Assembly (NCBI RefSeq): GCF_003385515.1
Contig: NZ_QNVT01000004.1
Span: 62,001-126,000, forward strand
Length of the DNA: 64,000 nucleotides
Source of the DNA: Chryseobacterium pennae
GTDB lineage: Bacteria > Bacteroidota > Bacteroidia > Flavobacteriales > Weeksellaceae
Reading direction: 5' to 3'
Shown here: positions 34,377-42,932 of the stretch, piece by piece
Layout: the number at the start of each line of letters is the position of its first letter
How positions within the stretch are numbered: position 1 is the stretch's first letter
The notes under the pieces: generated by a model
Database searches by the model: none
What the model saw: only the letters and a program-made list of their open reading frames with translations
What the model was told of the DNA's origin: nothing
Made by a program: the position numbers and the translations under genes

Positions 34377-34868
34377 ATGAAAATTGAAGAATCAACCGTT
34401 GTAGAAACGAACGACTATAGAGTCATTATATACCCGGCATCAAGGCCATTTGAAACTAAAGAGGCAAAGGCTATCACAGAAAAACTATTTGATTTTCTGG
34501 CTACCTGGGCAGCCCATGGAAAGCCACTTTCATCATCCTTTAAAATTGAAAAAAATCAATTTATTATTATATGTGTAGATGAAGAGAAAGAAATGGCTTC
34601 AGGATGCAGCATTGATGCTTTAGGTAAGATCATGAGAGAACTTGATGAAGAGTATCAACTGGGATTATTCGATAGAATGAAAGCCAGTTTTGTGGAAAAT
34701 GGAGAAGTGAAAACCTTGAAACTTCTCGATTTTAAGAACAAATTAAAAAATGGTGAATTGTCAAAAGACATTCAGGTTTTTGACTTTTCTAAAAATACTT
34801 ATCTGGACTTTTTAAGCCATTTTCTTCTTCCATTGGAGAAAAGCTGGGCTGGAAGTTATATCAGCTAA
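34377..34868 (+). CDS. Conserved Bacteroidota protein of unknown function
   Basis: A 163-residue soluble protein. It shows the pattern FLATWAAHGKPLSSSFKIEK and IIICVDEEKEMASGCSIDAL, which I associate with a small family widespread in Bacteroidota and sometimes labelled 'ABC transporter ATPase'. That label is not supported, because no Walker A, signature or Walker B motif is present. The conserved WAAHG and ASGCSID segments could form an active or binding site with the cysteine. It is monocistronic between two terminators. Confidence 0.7.
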   Translation: MKIEESTVVETNDYRVIIYPASRPFETKEAKAITEKLFDFLATWAAHGKPLSSSFKIEKNQFIIICVDEEKEMASGCSIDALGKIMRELDEEYQLGLFDRMKASFVENGEVKTLKLLDFKNKLKNGELSKDIQVFDFSKNTYLDFLSHFLLPLEKSWAGSYIS

Positions 34869-34886
34869 ATATTTTATCAGATTATT

Positions 34887-34913
34887 AAGGATGGCTTTTG
34901 CCATCCTTTTTTA
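34887..34913 (+). terminator. Terminator
   Basis: AAGGATGGC (34887-34895) pairs with GCCATCCTT (34900-34908), followed by T residues. Confidence 0.88.
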
Positions 34914-34948
34914 TTATTTCGAAAAGATAGATGATGATGTATTCCCTG

Positions 34949-35758
34949 CTAAGAAGAGAATTCTTCCGAATGAATTTTTACGTTGAAAACTTTTGAAGGG
35001 ATGGCCATATCATCAAAAGGAGTTGTAGGAAATTTTCCTTTGATAAAAATAGCACACATAGTATTCTGAGGATGGTAAAGATATCCGTGATTTTCCTTTC
35101 CCACCCCATCCAGAATAGCCTGGAAAACCTCATAACGGATTTTTCGCGGACTGTAGGCGTAGTCATGCCAGACAACGATAGAGTTTTCATGCAAAAGGTT
35201 TTCAAAAACTTTTTTCGTGTCATTTAAAACCATCTCATAGCTATGATCTCCATCAATAAAAACCAGGTCGTATTTTTTGTTTAAAGCACTGAAATCAAAA
35301 AATTTTGTATTGGCTTCAAGGTGGATTATTTGGGGATTCTTTTGTGAAAGAATACCATGTTGATCAGCGTATTTTACATTGAGCCCCATTTCTTTCATCT
35401 CTTCTTTAGACAAATTGATAGTGGTACAGTCTTCCACATGTTTAGCCACATTATAGACACTTTCTCCACGCCATGTACCAATCTCAATATAAGAATTGAT
35501 ATCATCTCTCATAGAAAGCGTTTTAAGAAGTTGTAAATCAGTGATTAAAGAACCTCCGTCCAGAATGAAGGTGTCAATATCTCCGGCAATTTCTTTCCCA
35601 AGAAGTTTTAAATCTATCTGTGGTAAAGAAGAAATTTCTGTATATTTCTTTTTAAACTTTTTTTCTGATTCAAATGAGCTATCCAGAACAAGGTTGATTA
35701 AGCTTGGGGTTTCAAGAATAGTTCGGATAAAAGACAGAAATTTATTAACTTTAGCCAT
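34949..35758 (-). CDS. Class I SAM-dependent methyltransferase (methyltransferase 24-like)
   Basis: A 269-residue protein starting at ATG 35758 (MAKVNKFLSF). The SAM site is YIEIGTWRGESVYNVAK at about 94-110, and the second acidic site is DLVFIDGDHSYEMVLNDTKK; HDYAYSPRKIRYEV follows. This matches class I methyltransferases of the CmcI / methyltransferase-24 type, often acting on sugars or glycan precursors. It is divergent from a glycosyltransferase-flippase pair, suggesting a shared surface-polysaccharide role, but the substrate is not known. Confidence 0.82.
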   Translation of the reverse strand: MAKVNKFLSFIRTILETPSLINLVLDSSFESEKKFKKKYTEISSLPQIDLKLLGKEIAGDIDTFILDGGSLITDLQLLKTLSMRDDINSYIEIGTWRGESVYNVAKHVEDCTTINLSKEEMKEMGLNVKYADQHGILSQKNPQIIHLEANTKFFDFSALNKKYDLVFIDGDHSYEMVLNDTKKVFENLLHENSIVVWHDYAYSPRKIRYEVFQAILDGVGKENHGYLYHPQNTMCAIFIKGKFPTTPFDDMAIPSKVFNVKIHSEEFSS

Positions 35759-35818
35759 TTGTTTGCGGGGATGTAGATTACATTTAATGATCAAACAAAG
35801 ATACAACTAAATAAAATT

Positions 35819-36967
35819 TTGGAAAGAAAAAGAATACTCTTCATCTCATCATGGTTTCCTAATAAAATAGAGCCTACCAACGGCAATTTTGTGCAAAGAC
35901 ACGCGGAAGCTGTTTCATTATCATGTGATGTTGAAATATTGCATGCAATCGGTAATTTTGAGCAGGAAGAGCAGTATGTTTATGATGACCGGGTCATTAA
36001 TAATATCAGAACCTTAATTATTTATTATAAAAATTCAAAAAACCCGGTTCAGAATTTTGTAAGACGAATGAGAGCCTACTTAAAAGGCTTTGCAAAAGTG
36101 AGCAGACCTGATTTGGTTCATGCCAATGTTCTGCACAACAATATGCTTTTTGCAGTTTATCTGAAAAAGAAATATAAAATTCCATTCGTTGTTACGGAAC
36201 ACTGGACGGCTTTGCAAAAACAGAATCTATCCAAAACATCTGATAGTATTAAAAGGATCGCCAAGTATATTGCAAAAAATGCAGAATATATTTTACCGGT
36301 AAGCTATAATTTGAAAGACAGCTTGAAACAGTTAGGAATTACTACTTCAATGAAAGTGATTTCAAATGTTGTGGATACTGATGTTTTTACCATTAAACCT
36401 AAAACAGGAATAGCTGATCATGTGAAATTTCTCCATGTATCAAGTTTAATTCCCCGGAAAAGGCCTCAGGATATTATCAGGGCTGTTCATTTATTACACC
36501 AAAATGGCTTTCCGGTAAGTTTGGAAATAGGAGGTGATGGCGATTCTGAATCTTTGGATGCTTTGGTTAAAAATTTAGAGGCTGAAAAATATATCAATGT
36601 TTTTGATGCCATAAGCTATGCTGAAGTTGCTGAGAAAATGCAAAATTCTGATTACTTTATCTTATTCAGTGAAAATGAAACCCAGGGATGTGTTATTCTG
36701 GAATCGTATGCGTGTGGAAAGCCTGTAATTTCAACCCTGGTTGGAGGAGCTGCCGAATTTATTATAGAAGGCTTGGGGGTAGGAGTTGAAAAAGATAATA
36801 CAGATCAGCTTTATCAGGTCTTGGAGAAAATATGCAGAAAGGGATATGCTTTTAAAAGTGAATCTGAGATCAGAGGCTTTTCTGTAGACAGATATTCCCG
36901 AAAGGCTATTGCTGAGCAGTTTACAGAAGTTTATAATGAAGTTCTTTCTAAAAACAAATTATCGTGA
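35819..36967 (+). CDS. Glycosyltransferase family 4
   Basis: A 382-residue GT-B fold enzyme. The only sensible start is TTG at 35819 (MERKRILFISSWFPNK), since the next methionines lie inside the conserved N-terminal domain. Motifs: FVVTEHWTAL, VSSLIPRKRPQDIIRAVHLL, and the nucleotide-sugar site ENETQGCVILESYACGKPVI with the ExxxxxxxE pattern of GT4. It transfers a sugar during surface glycan assembly. Its stop overlaps the flippase start as GTGA. Confidence 0.9.
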   Translation: MERKRILFISSWFPNKIEPTNGNFVQRHAEAVSLSCDVEILHAIGNFEQEEQYVYDDRVINNIRTLIIYYKNSKNPVQNFVRRMRAYLKGFAKVSRPDLVHANVLHNNMLFAVYLKKKYKIPFVVTEHWTALQKQNLSKTSDSIKRIAKYIAKNAEYILPVSYNLKDSLKQLGITTSMKVISNVVDTDVFTIKPKTGIADHVKFLHVSSLIPRKRPQDIIRAVHLLHQNGFPVSLEIGGDGDSESLDALVKNLEAEKYINVFDAISYAEVAEKMQNSDYFILFSENETQGCVILESYACGKPVISTLVGGAAEFIIEGLGVGVEKDNTDQLYQVLEKICRKGYAFKSESEIRGFSVDRYSRKAIAEQFTEVYNEVLSKNKLS

Positions 36968-38208
36968 AAAGCCTGCAGGATTTTTTAAGGAATTTTTTCA
37001 GCAATAGTGGGCATCATGTTTTCTTTTCCTTCCTTATTGCGAAGGTCTGTAGTTTTCTGGGATCGTTGTTGATTATCAAGCTGTTGCCTGAGAGTGAATT
37101 TGGGGTTTTAAGTATTGTTCTCTCCGTTGTTACGATTTTTACACCGTTTACAGGATTTGGAAGCAGTCAGAGTTTAATGAGGTTTGGATCCATATCATTG
37201 GATAAAGATGAGAAACTGAAAATCTCATCTTACTTTTTTTTCAAAGGGATCCTGTTTGAGCTGATCCTTATTATCCTGTTTTTATCTGTTTCTGTTTTCT
37301 ATTTTAATAAATATGAAGATATCTTTATGATCTTCCTGTTTTGTGCTGTAAGACTTGGTGGATTTTATTTTCTGAATCATATTCAGGTTTTTTATCGGAT
37401 TACAGGTCGAAATCAGACATTTGCAAAAATCAATAATGTCGTTAATATTGGTGGGTTGCTGTTGGTTTTGTTTCTGACTTATTTTTTTAAATTTTACGGT
37501 TATCTGATAGCCATCAGTATTACGCCGTATTTATCGTTATTATGGCTAAAGAAAGATATATATTCCCATCGGGATGTTATATCCGGAAATTATAAAGAGA
37601 TGTGGAGATATGGGATATTTACAGCAATGACTTCCCTTACTTCCGATGCTCTGTATTCACTGGATATTTTACTACTAGGCTTTATGCTGAATGAAAATGC
37701 AGTAGCTAATTACAGGATCGCGATTCTTATCCCTTCTAACATTATTTTCCTGGCCACCAGTTTTCTGCAAAGTGATTTTCCAGTGCTTTCCAAGAATTTT
37801 AAGGATAAAAAGTTCCTTAAATCCTATGTTGTTAATTTTAATAAGTTCTTTTTCCCGATTTGTCTGGGAATACTTGTTTTCTTTTATGTATTCAAAAAGT
37901 ATATTATTATTCTGTTCTTCGGGGAAACTTATGTGGAGAATACAACATTATTAATGATCTTATCAATAGGTTTTACGTTGGGAATGCTTACCAGAAACCT
38001 CTATGGCAATCTTTTACCGGCAGTAGGAAAAATTGAAATTAATACGTGGCTCAGTATAGGTTCTTTACTATTTCTGGCTGTGCTCGCCTATATACTGGTT
38101 CCCGTTTATGGTGTGATCGGGATGGGAATTGCAATGACTGCCACACTGCTTATTTCAGGGCTAGGCTATCTGTTTTTTTTCTTTTCCTATTTAAGGAAAT
38201 TGCCTTAA
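36964..38208 (+). CDS. Polysaccharide flippase (Wzx/MATE-like)
   Basis: A 414-residue protein with about twelve hydrophobic helices and the oligosaccharide-flippase N-terminus (FLIAKVCSFLGSLLIIKLLPESEFG, then VTIFTPFTGFGSSQSLMRFG). The GTG start at 36964 overlaps the glycosyltransferase stop by 4 bases, so translation is coupled. It probably flips a lipid-linked glycan across the inner membrane, working with the adjacent glycosyltransferase and perhaps with the WcaJ-like transferase at 13650. There is no polymerase gene nearby, so this may be part of a scattered pathway. Confidence 0.88.
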   Translation: MKSLQDFLRNFFSNSGHHVFFSFLIAKVCSFLGSLLIIKLLPESEFGVLSIVLSVVTIFTPFTGFGSSQSLMRFGSISLDKDEKLKISSYFFFKGILFELILIILFLSVSVFYFNKYEDIFMIFLFCAVRLGGFYFLNHIQVFYRITGRNQTFAKINNVVNIGGLLLVLFLTYFFKFYGYLIAISITPYLSLLWLKKDIYSHRDVISGNYKEMWRYGIFTAMTSLTSDALYSLDILLLGFMLNENAVANYRIAILIPSNIIFLATSFLQSDFPVLSKNFKDKKFLKSYVVNFNKFFFPICLGILVFFYVFKKYIIILFFGETYVENTTLLMILSIGFTLGMLTRNLYGNLLPAVGKIEINTWLSIGSLLFLAVLAYILVPVYGVIGMGIAMTATLLISGLGYLFFFFSYLRKLP

Positions 38209-38236
38209 TGATAAAATCTTTTTTATCTTTGTTAGA

Positions 38237-38758
38237 ATGAAAAATATCTTTCTTTATATCTTATTGATAAGCTTTACGGTTGTCAGTTGTGGAAGTGATG
38301 AGGAATCTTTACAAAGGATTGATCAGGTTCTTAATATCTATGTAAAAGATACTAACCAACAGGACCTTTTGAACGGTAAGAAAGCGGGTTCCTATACTGG
38401 ATATTCAGTAAATGATGTGTTTGGAAGCAAGGATATTTCTCCGGTAACCATTTCTTTGAGAATGAGAACAGATTCTGTATTTTATATGGAGTATATTGGA
38501 GGAGCGAAAAGAAGAAAACTGGATTCTACAGGACCTGCCAATCCGGGAAGTGGAAATGCCTATGTTTCTAAAATGGCAATTACTTTTACGAAAACAGTAA
38601 ATAATACTGTGGAAAGAACCGTTGACCAGTTGGAAATTCATTATCGTAAGAGTCCAACATTATTTCAGGTTTCAGAGGTTTTATACAATGGGAAATCAGA
38701 ATTTTCCAAAGAAGCTGATGCTCCTACTTCGATAAATAACGTAACTATCACAAAATAG
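38237..38758 (+). CDS. Hypothetical lipoprotein
   Basis: A 173-residue protein with the leader MKNIFLYILLISFTVVSCGS ending in a lipobox. The mature part is polar, with the centre (VTISLRMRTDSVFYMEYIGGAK) and the end (YRKSPTLFQVSEVLYN) rich in beta-strand pattern. I do not recognise a family. It starts 28 bases after the flippase stop, so it may be the last gene of that operon. It is followed by a perfect palindrome before serS. Confidence 0.7.
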   Translation: MKNIFLYILLISFTVVSCGSDEESLQRIDQVLNIYVKDTNQQDLLNGKKAGSYTGYSVNDVFGSKDISPVTISLRMRTDSVFYMEYIGGAKRRKLDSTGPANPGSGNAYVSKMAITFTKTVNNTVERTVDQLEIHYRKSPTLFQVSEVLYNGKSEFSKEADAPTSINNVTITK

Positions 38759-38777
38759 TTTTAAATTTGTAAAATTG

Positions 38778-38796
38778 TTAGCCTATATTAGGCTAA
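38778..38796. other. Perfect palindrome in the serS leader region
   Basis: TTAGCCTA (38778-38785) and TAGGCTAA (38789-38796) are separated by 3 bases. No T-run follows, so it is either a weak terminator of the preceding operon or an operator or RNA hairpin in front of serS. A TAAATTTG -7-like element is just upstream at 38762-38769. Confidence 0.45.
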
Positions 38797-38821
38797 ATTT
38801 AATATCTAACATCTAAATAAA

Positions 38822-40090
38822 ATGTTACAAGTCAATTTTTTACGCGACAACAAAGAACGCGTTTTAGAAGGTCTTAAAAAAAGACAATTCAAGAATCTTG
38901 AGTTGGTAGACAATGCTATTGCTACTGACGAAGAAAGAAAAAGAATCCAATTTGAATTAGATTCCCAGCTTTCCGAGATCAATAAAATCTCCAAGGAAAT
39001 TGGACTTTTAATGAAGGAAGGAAAGAAAGAAGAAGCGGAATCAGCAAAATCTAAAACAGCACAGTACAAAGAGTCGAGTTCAGAATTGAAATCTCAGTTG
39101 GAAGTAAAAGAAACTGAATTATTGAACATTCTTTACCAACTTCCCAACATTCCGAATGAATTGGTGAAAAGTGGTTCTTCTGCTGAGGATAATGAGAATA
39201 TTTTCCAGTCTCATACTGTAGAAGGTCTAGGTGAAGGAGCTATTCCTCACTGGGAACTGGCTAAAAAATACAACCTGATTGATTTTGAATTGGGTGTAAA
39301 AATCGCTGGAGCAGGATTTCCTGTTTATTTAGGAAAAGGAGCAAGGTTACAAAGAGCCTTGGTTCAGTATTTCCTGGATAAAAACGTTGAGAAAGGATAT
39401 ACAGAAGTAAACCCACCTCACGTAGTGAATGAAGCTTCAGGTTTTGGGACCGGACAGTTACCTGACAAAGAGGGACAAATGTACTATATCAATGAAGATA
39501 AATTATACCTGATTCCTACAGCGGAAGTTCCGGTAACGAATCTTTACCGCGATGTATTACTGGATGAAAAAGATCTTCCGATTAAACATACAGCCTTCTC
39601 TCAGTGCTACAGAAGAGAAGCTGGTAGTTATGGAGCTCACGTAAGAGGTCTGAACCGTCTTCACCAGTTTGAAAAAGTAGAAATCGTAAGAATTGAAAAA
39701 CCAGAAAACTCTTATGCTGTTTTAGAAGAAATGGTTGAGCATATCAAGGAAATTCTTACAGATCTTGAACTTCCATTCAGAGTATTAAGACTTTGTGGTG
39801 GTGATACAGGTTTTGCTGCTGCGATGACATATGACTTTGAAGTATGGAGTGCTGCGCAGGAAATGTGGCTGGAAGTAAGTTCTGTTTCAAACTTTGAAAC
39901 TTTCCAGGCTAACAGATTAAAATGCCGTTACAAAGCAGATGATAAATCTCAATTGGTACACACACTGAACGGATCTGCAATGGCATTGCCAAGAATAATG
40001 GCCGCTTTATTGGAGAACAATCAGACTGCAGAAGGAATTAAACTTCCTAAAAAGATTGCTGAGTATGCAAGATTTGATATCATCAACTAG
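38822..40090 (+). CDS. serS: Seryl-tRNA synthetase
   Basis: A 422-residue class II aminoacyl-tRNA synthetase of standard length. The N-terminal long coiled-coil arm that clamps tRNA-Ser is seen at about 27-105. The core includes GFGTGQLPDKEGQMYYI, LYLIPTAEVPVTNLY (motif 2 region follows with FSQCYRREAGSYG), and HTLNGSAMALPRIMAALLENN as motif 3. It charges tRNA-Ser with serine and supplies selenocysteine precursor in organisms that use it. It ends in a perfect palindromic terminator. Confidence 0.97.
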   Translation: MLQVNFLRDNKERVLEGLKKRQFKNLELVDNAIATDEERKRIQFELDSQLSEINKISKEIGLLMKEGKKEEAESAKSKTAQYKESSSELKSQLEVKETELLNILYQLPNIPNELVKSGSSAEDNENIFQSHTVEGLGEGAIPHWELAKKYNLIDFELGVKIAGAGFPVYLGKGARLQRALVQYFLDKNVEKGYTEVNPPHVVNEASGFGTGQLPDKEGQMYYINEDKLYLIPTAEVPVTNLYRDVLLDEKDLPIKHTAFSQCYRREAGSYGAHVRGLNRLHQFEKVEIVRIEKPENSYAVLEEMVEHIKEILTDLELPFRVLRLCGGDTGFAAAMTYDFEVWSAAQEMWLEVSSVSNFETFQANRLKCRYKADDKSQLVHTLNGSAMALPRIMAALLENNQTAEGIKLPKKIAEYARFDIIN

Positions 40091-40110
40091 AATATTTTAC
40101 ATATAAACAG

Positions 40111-40142
40111 ATCCCCTTTCAGTACTGAAAGGGGATTTTTAT
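40111..40142 (+). terminator. Terminator of serS
   Basis: A perfect 13-bp palindrome (40111-40123 with 40124-40136) is followed by a T-run. Confidence 0.9.
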
Positions 40143-40283
40143 TTGTTGAGAGTTTCTTTATTTTTTATATATTCGTGATAAGTCTTGCAGAAAATGTGAA
40201 CAGAAATAGGCATATACTGACCATTTTATTTGCGAATATTATGATAAAAGAAAATATACTTTGTAACTGTAATCTCTATACTA

Positions 40284-40892
40284 ATGAATGGTTTACTTAA
40301 AATTATAGCCGTATTATCTCTGCTTTCACTGATAAGCTGTAAAAATTATTATTATTTCAAAGGACAGGAAAATGTGGAGACTGATCATCCGGACAAGTAT
40401 AGTAAATTTGTTTTGACCTTTGATAATGGAAATCAGCATATACCATTCTATACTTATGGAGATTATCAGTTTAAAAAAATAGATAAGCAGTATATCTTTT
40501 TTAAAAATCCTGAAATGCATAAGCTGCTGCATGATAAGCTTCCTCAAATGAATGGAGAGCAATTTCTATTCATGTATACTAACCAACCTACATTTTCAAA
40601 TATTTTAGGCTTTTTTTATAAAGATATGAGCATTGAGGACGTTAAAAAATTATATACGGCAGTCCAACATAGAGAAGATGAAACGCAACTTTTTTCCCGA
40701 TATAATTTTGGGAAATTTCAAGTTTATGATTTCTACAAAACGATACAGGGGGGAGTTGTAAGATTTATATCTGTCAATAACCCTGACTATTCTAAAGATC
40801 CGGATTATAAATGGTTTAACAGAGAAATTAACACTGTTTTTTTTGATATTAATCGTTCTTTATGGGATGGTTATGTTGATCCTATTAATTAA
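40284..40892 (+). CDS. Hypothetical lipoprotein
   Basis: A 202-residue protein with the leader LLKIIAVLSLLSLISCKNYY, a lipobox with cysteine near residue 19. The mature part is rich in aromatic residues and lysine, without a family that I recognise. It stands alone between the serS terminator and a terminator shared with the convergent cytochrome-oxidase cluster. Function unknown, expected in the periplasm or outer membrane. Confidence 0.7.
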   Translation: MNGLLKIIAVLSLLSLISCKNYYYFKGQENVETDHPDKYSKFVLTFDNGNQHIPFYTYGDYQFKKIDKQYIFFKNPEMHKLLHDKLPQMNGEQFLFMYTNQPTFSNILGFFYKDMSIEDVKKLYTAVQHREDETQLFSRYNFGKFQVYDFYKTIQGGVVRFISVNNPDYSKDPDYKWFNREINTVFFDINRSLWDGYVDPIN

Positions 40893-40960
40893 TATGATTG
40901 GATTATCAATGTCTTGAAACTAATACTTCAGATCATTTTTCGGGCTGTGCTTTAATAAAT

Positions 40961-40982
40961 ATCCCACCGTAATTCGGTGGGA
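40961..40982. terminator. Bidirectional terminator
   Basis: ATCCCACCG (40961-40969) pairs with CGGTGGGAT (40975-40982 region) with a short loop, located between the convergent lipoprotein genes. Confidence 0.75.
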
Positions 40983-40991
40983 TAAGTTATT

Positions 40992-41735
40992 TTATTCAGT
41001 GACGATAACGATCTTTTTATCTGTATTTTTCAATTTTGCATCCTTATCATTCATCGCTTTCAAGTCATATACTATCCTTACCGAATAGTCGTCAATCTGT
41101 TTCAGCCAGTCATGTTTTCCGGTGATCGATTTTATTTTATTTTCAAACTTTAAAGTCGTTCCGATATTTTTGAAAAACATCATCATCATCCCCTCCATTT
41201 TTTCTGTTTGTTCATCTGAACCTTTAGATTTAAGTACCTCTTCAATATTTTTAAGATTAAAAAAATCTGTGTTAATGGTCAGCGTTTTGCCATCCCAGAT
41301 ATTGAGTACATTTTGATCAAAGGGTAGCTTTTCGCCTTTATTGAAGTTTTTAATTATTTCATAATCATTGGGAGTGAAATGATCCATTTTAAAGGAAAAT
41401 CCTGCAGGGATAGCATTTTTATCATCTTTTGTGGATTTTAAAAAGACTTTTTTCAGTATTCTGATAGTATCCTGATTTTCAGTTTTCAGTTTTCCTTCTT
41501 TCTTTATAAGATCATACATACTTGTCCAGACTGTTGGAAATCGATCTATATCCTTAAATTTTTCCTGTTTCAATGAATCAGGAGTCATAGCTTGCATTTC
41601 TGCCATAAATTCTCTGGTATCCACATCAGTAATCATAGATGTAGCTGAGTCTTTATGATAGAGTACTTCAGTATTGATGCTGCAGGATTGTAATGTAAAC
41701 AGACTTATTAAAAATAAGACGATCGTTTTCTTCAT
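40992..41735 (-). CDS. Hypothetical lipoprotein, last gene of the cbb3 cluster
   Basis: A 247-residue protein with the leader MKKTIVLFLISLFTLQSCSI, a clear lipobox. The mature part contains a MMMMFF stretch and alternating charged segments, no recognisable family. It starts 19 bases after the SafE-like gene's stop and is therefore likely co-transcribed with the cytochrome oxidase assembly genes. Whether it assists oxidase assembly or is merely transcribed through is unknown. Confidence 0.7.
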   Translation of the reverse strand: MKKTIVLFLISLFTLQSCSINTEVLYHKDSATSMITDVDTREFMAEMQAMTPDSLKQEKFKDIDRFPTVWTSMYDLIKKEGKLKTENQDTIRILKKVFLKSTKDDKNAIPAGFSFKMDHFTPNDYEIIKNFNKGEKLPFDQNVLNIWDGKTLTINTDFFNLKNIEEVLKSKGSDEQTEKMEGMMMMFFKNIGTTLKFENKIKSITGKHDWLKQIDDYSVRIVYDLKAMNDKDAKLKNTDKKIVIVTE

Positions 41736-41754
41736 GGTATAGTATAAATTCTAA

Positions 41755-42480
41755 TTAGTGGCAGTTAACGGCTTCATTAGGATCTTTGGAAATAGTCATT
41801 GATTCTGCTTTCGGAGAAACATAAGGAATACCTAGTTCCAAGCCTCTGAGAATGAAAAGCCCGCCCAAAATAATCATGATAACAGGAACTGCTTTTAAAA
41901 TTTTTGCTCTAAAAGCCTGATTCATGAGATTTCCGGCCAGAACGACAGCAAACATGAACGGAAGGGTTCCCAGACCAAATAAAGCCATATATAAGGCTCC
42001 CTGCCATATTCCTCCTCCTGCAAGACTTGCTGTAAGAGCCATATAAACCATCCCGCATGGTAAAAACCCGTTGAGAATACCTGTAGTAAATCTTGAACGG
42101 TAATCCGCCTTTTGGAGTATCTTTCCTAAATTTGATTTTACCGAATATAAAAATTTGGACAGGAATGGTATTTTTGAAGCAAAATCCTTTCCACCAAATG
42201 AAAATAAAGCCATAACAATTAACAGGACACCAGCTATGATAGTCAGATATTTCTGGAATCCTGCCATCTCAAATCCCTGTCCTATAATTCCAAGAAGTGC
42301 GCCTAATAATGAATAGGTAAAGATCCTTCCGAACTGATAGGTAAGGTTCTGAAGATAAAAATTGGCAGCCTGTTTTTTGGTTAATCCCATCGATAAAGCA
42401 ATAGGACCGCACATTCCGATGCAATGAAAACCGGAAGCAAAGCCTAAGGCAATAGCCGATACCACAAGTCCTATTTCCAT
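41755..42480 (-). CDS. TauE/SafE-family membrane protein of the cbb3 cluster
   Basis: A 241-residue inner-membrane protein with six hydrophobic segments and the histidine/cysteine pair in FHCIGMCGPIALSMG, typical for the sulfite-exporter/UreH-like family commonly found after ccoH. Members next to cbb3 genes are thought to help copper or metal delivery to the oxidase. Its start overlaps ccoH by 10 bases, which supports a joint role. The exact substrate is unknown. Confidence 0.85.
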   Translation of the reverse strand: MEIGLVVSAIALGFASGFHCIGMCGPIALSMGLTKKQAANFYLQNLTYQFGRIFTYSLLGALLGIIGQGFEMAGFQKYLTIIAGVLLIVMALFSFGGKDFASKIPFLSKFLYSVKSNLGKILQKADYRSRFTTGILNGFLPCGMVYMALTASLAGGGIWQGALYMALFGLGTLPFMFAVVLAGNLMNQAFRAKILKAVPVIMIILGGLFILRGLELGIPYVSPKAESMTISKDPNEAVNCH

Positions 42481-42923
42481 ATTACATCATAATCCATTCT
42501 ATAGTCTGTTTTGTCCTTCGTCCAACTTAGTCTTAAAGTATAATTACCCATTTTCAGTACCTGTGCAGGGATAATGAAAGTGTGGTTGGCATCAAGTTCT
42601 ACAGATTTTTTGATATCTAAATTCTGGTCGTCGGTTCTGTTTAAAACAAATTTAACCGTAGTGTCAGAGTTATTATAATTTTGTGGGAATGTGATTTTAA
42701 TTCCATTGGTATCCTGTGAGTATACAGGTTTTTCCTGGAGCTCATCCGCTCTTTTTTTAGAATCAATTACATCCTGATATTGTAGCTCTTCTTCATAATA
42801 ATTATCGGTTACCATTTCTGAGTTTTTCTGCCCGTTCGGGAAAAGAAACATCATGGATAATATAAAAACTATGAATGCAAATAATGCAATTACAACACCG
42901 TGTCCCCAACTAAAGTTCTTCAT
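42471..42923 (-). CDS. ccoH: CcoH/FixH family cbb3 assembly protein
   Basis: A 150-residue protein with one N-terminal membrane helix (VVIALFAFIVFILSMMFLF) and a periplasmic domain with the FixH pattern, starting MVTDNYYEEELQYQDVID and ending with a beta-sandwich. It is needed for stable assembly of cbb3 oxidase in other bacteria. It lies 9 bases after ccoG and overlaps the SafE-like gene by 10 bases. Confidence 0.88.
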   Translation of the reverse strand: MKNFSWGHGVVIALFAFIVFILSMMFLFPNGQKNSEMVTDNYYEEELQYQDVIDSKKRADELQEKPVYSQDTNGIKITFPQNYNNSDTTVKFVLNRTDDQNLDIKKSVELDANHTFIIPAQVLKMGNYTLRLSWTKDKTDYRMDYDVIWK

Positions 42924-42932
42924 TTTGTCTAA

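Noticed and set aside
34377..34868. ABC transporter ATPase
   Set aside because: A label I associate with this family, but none of the ATPase motifs is present.
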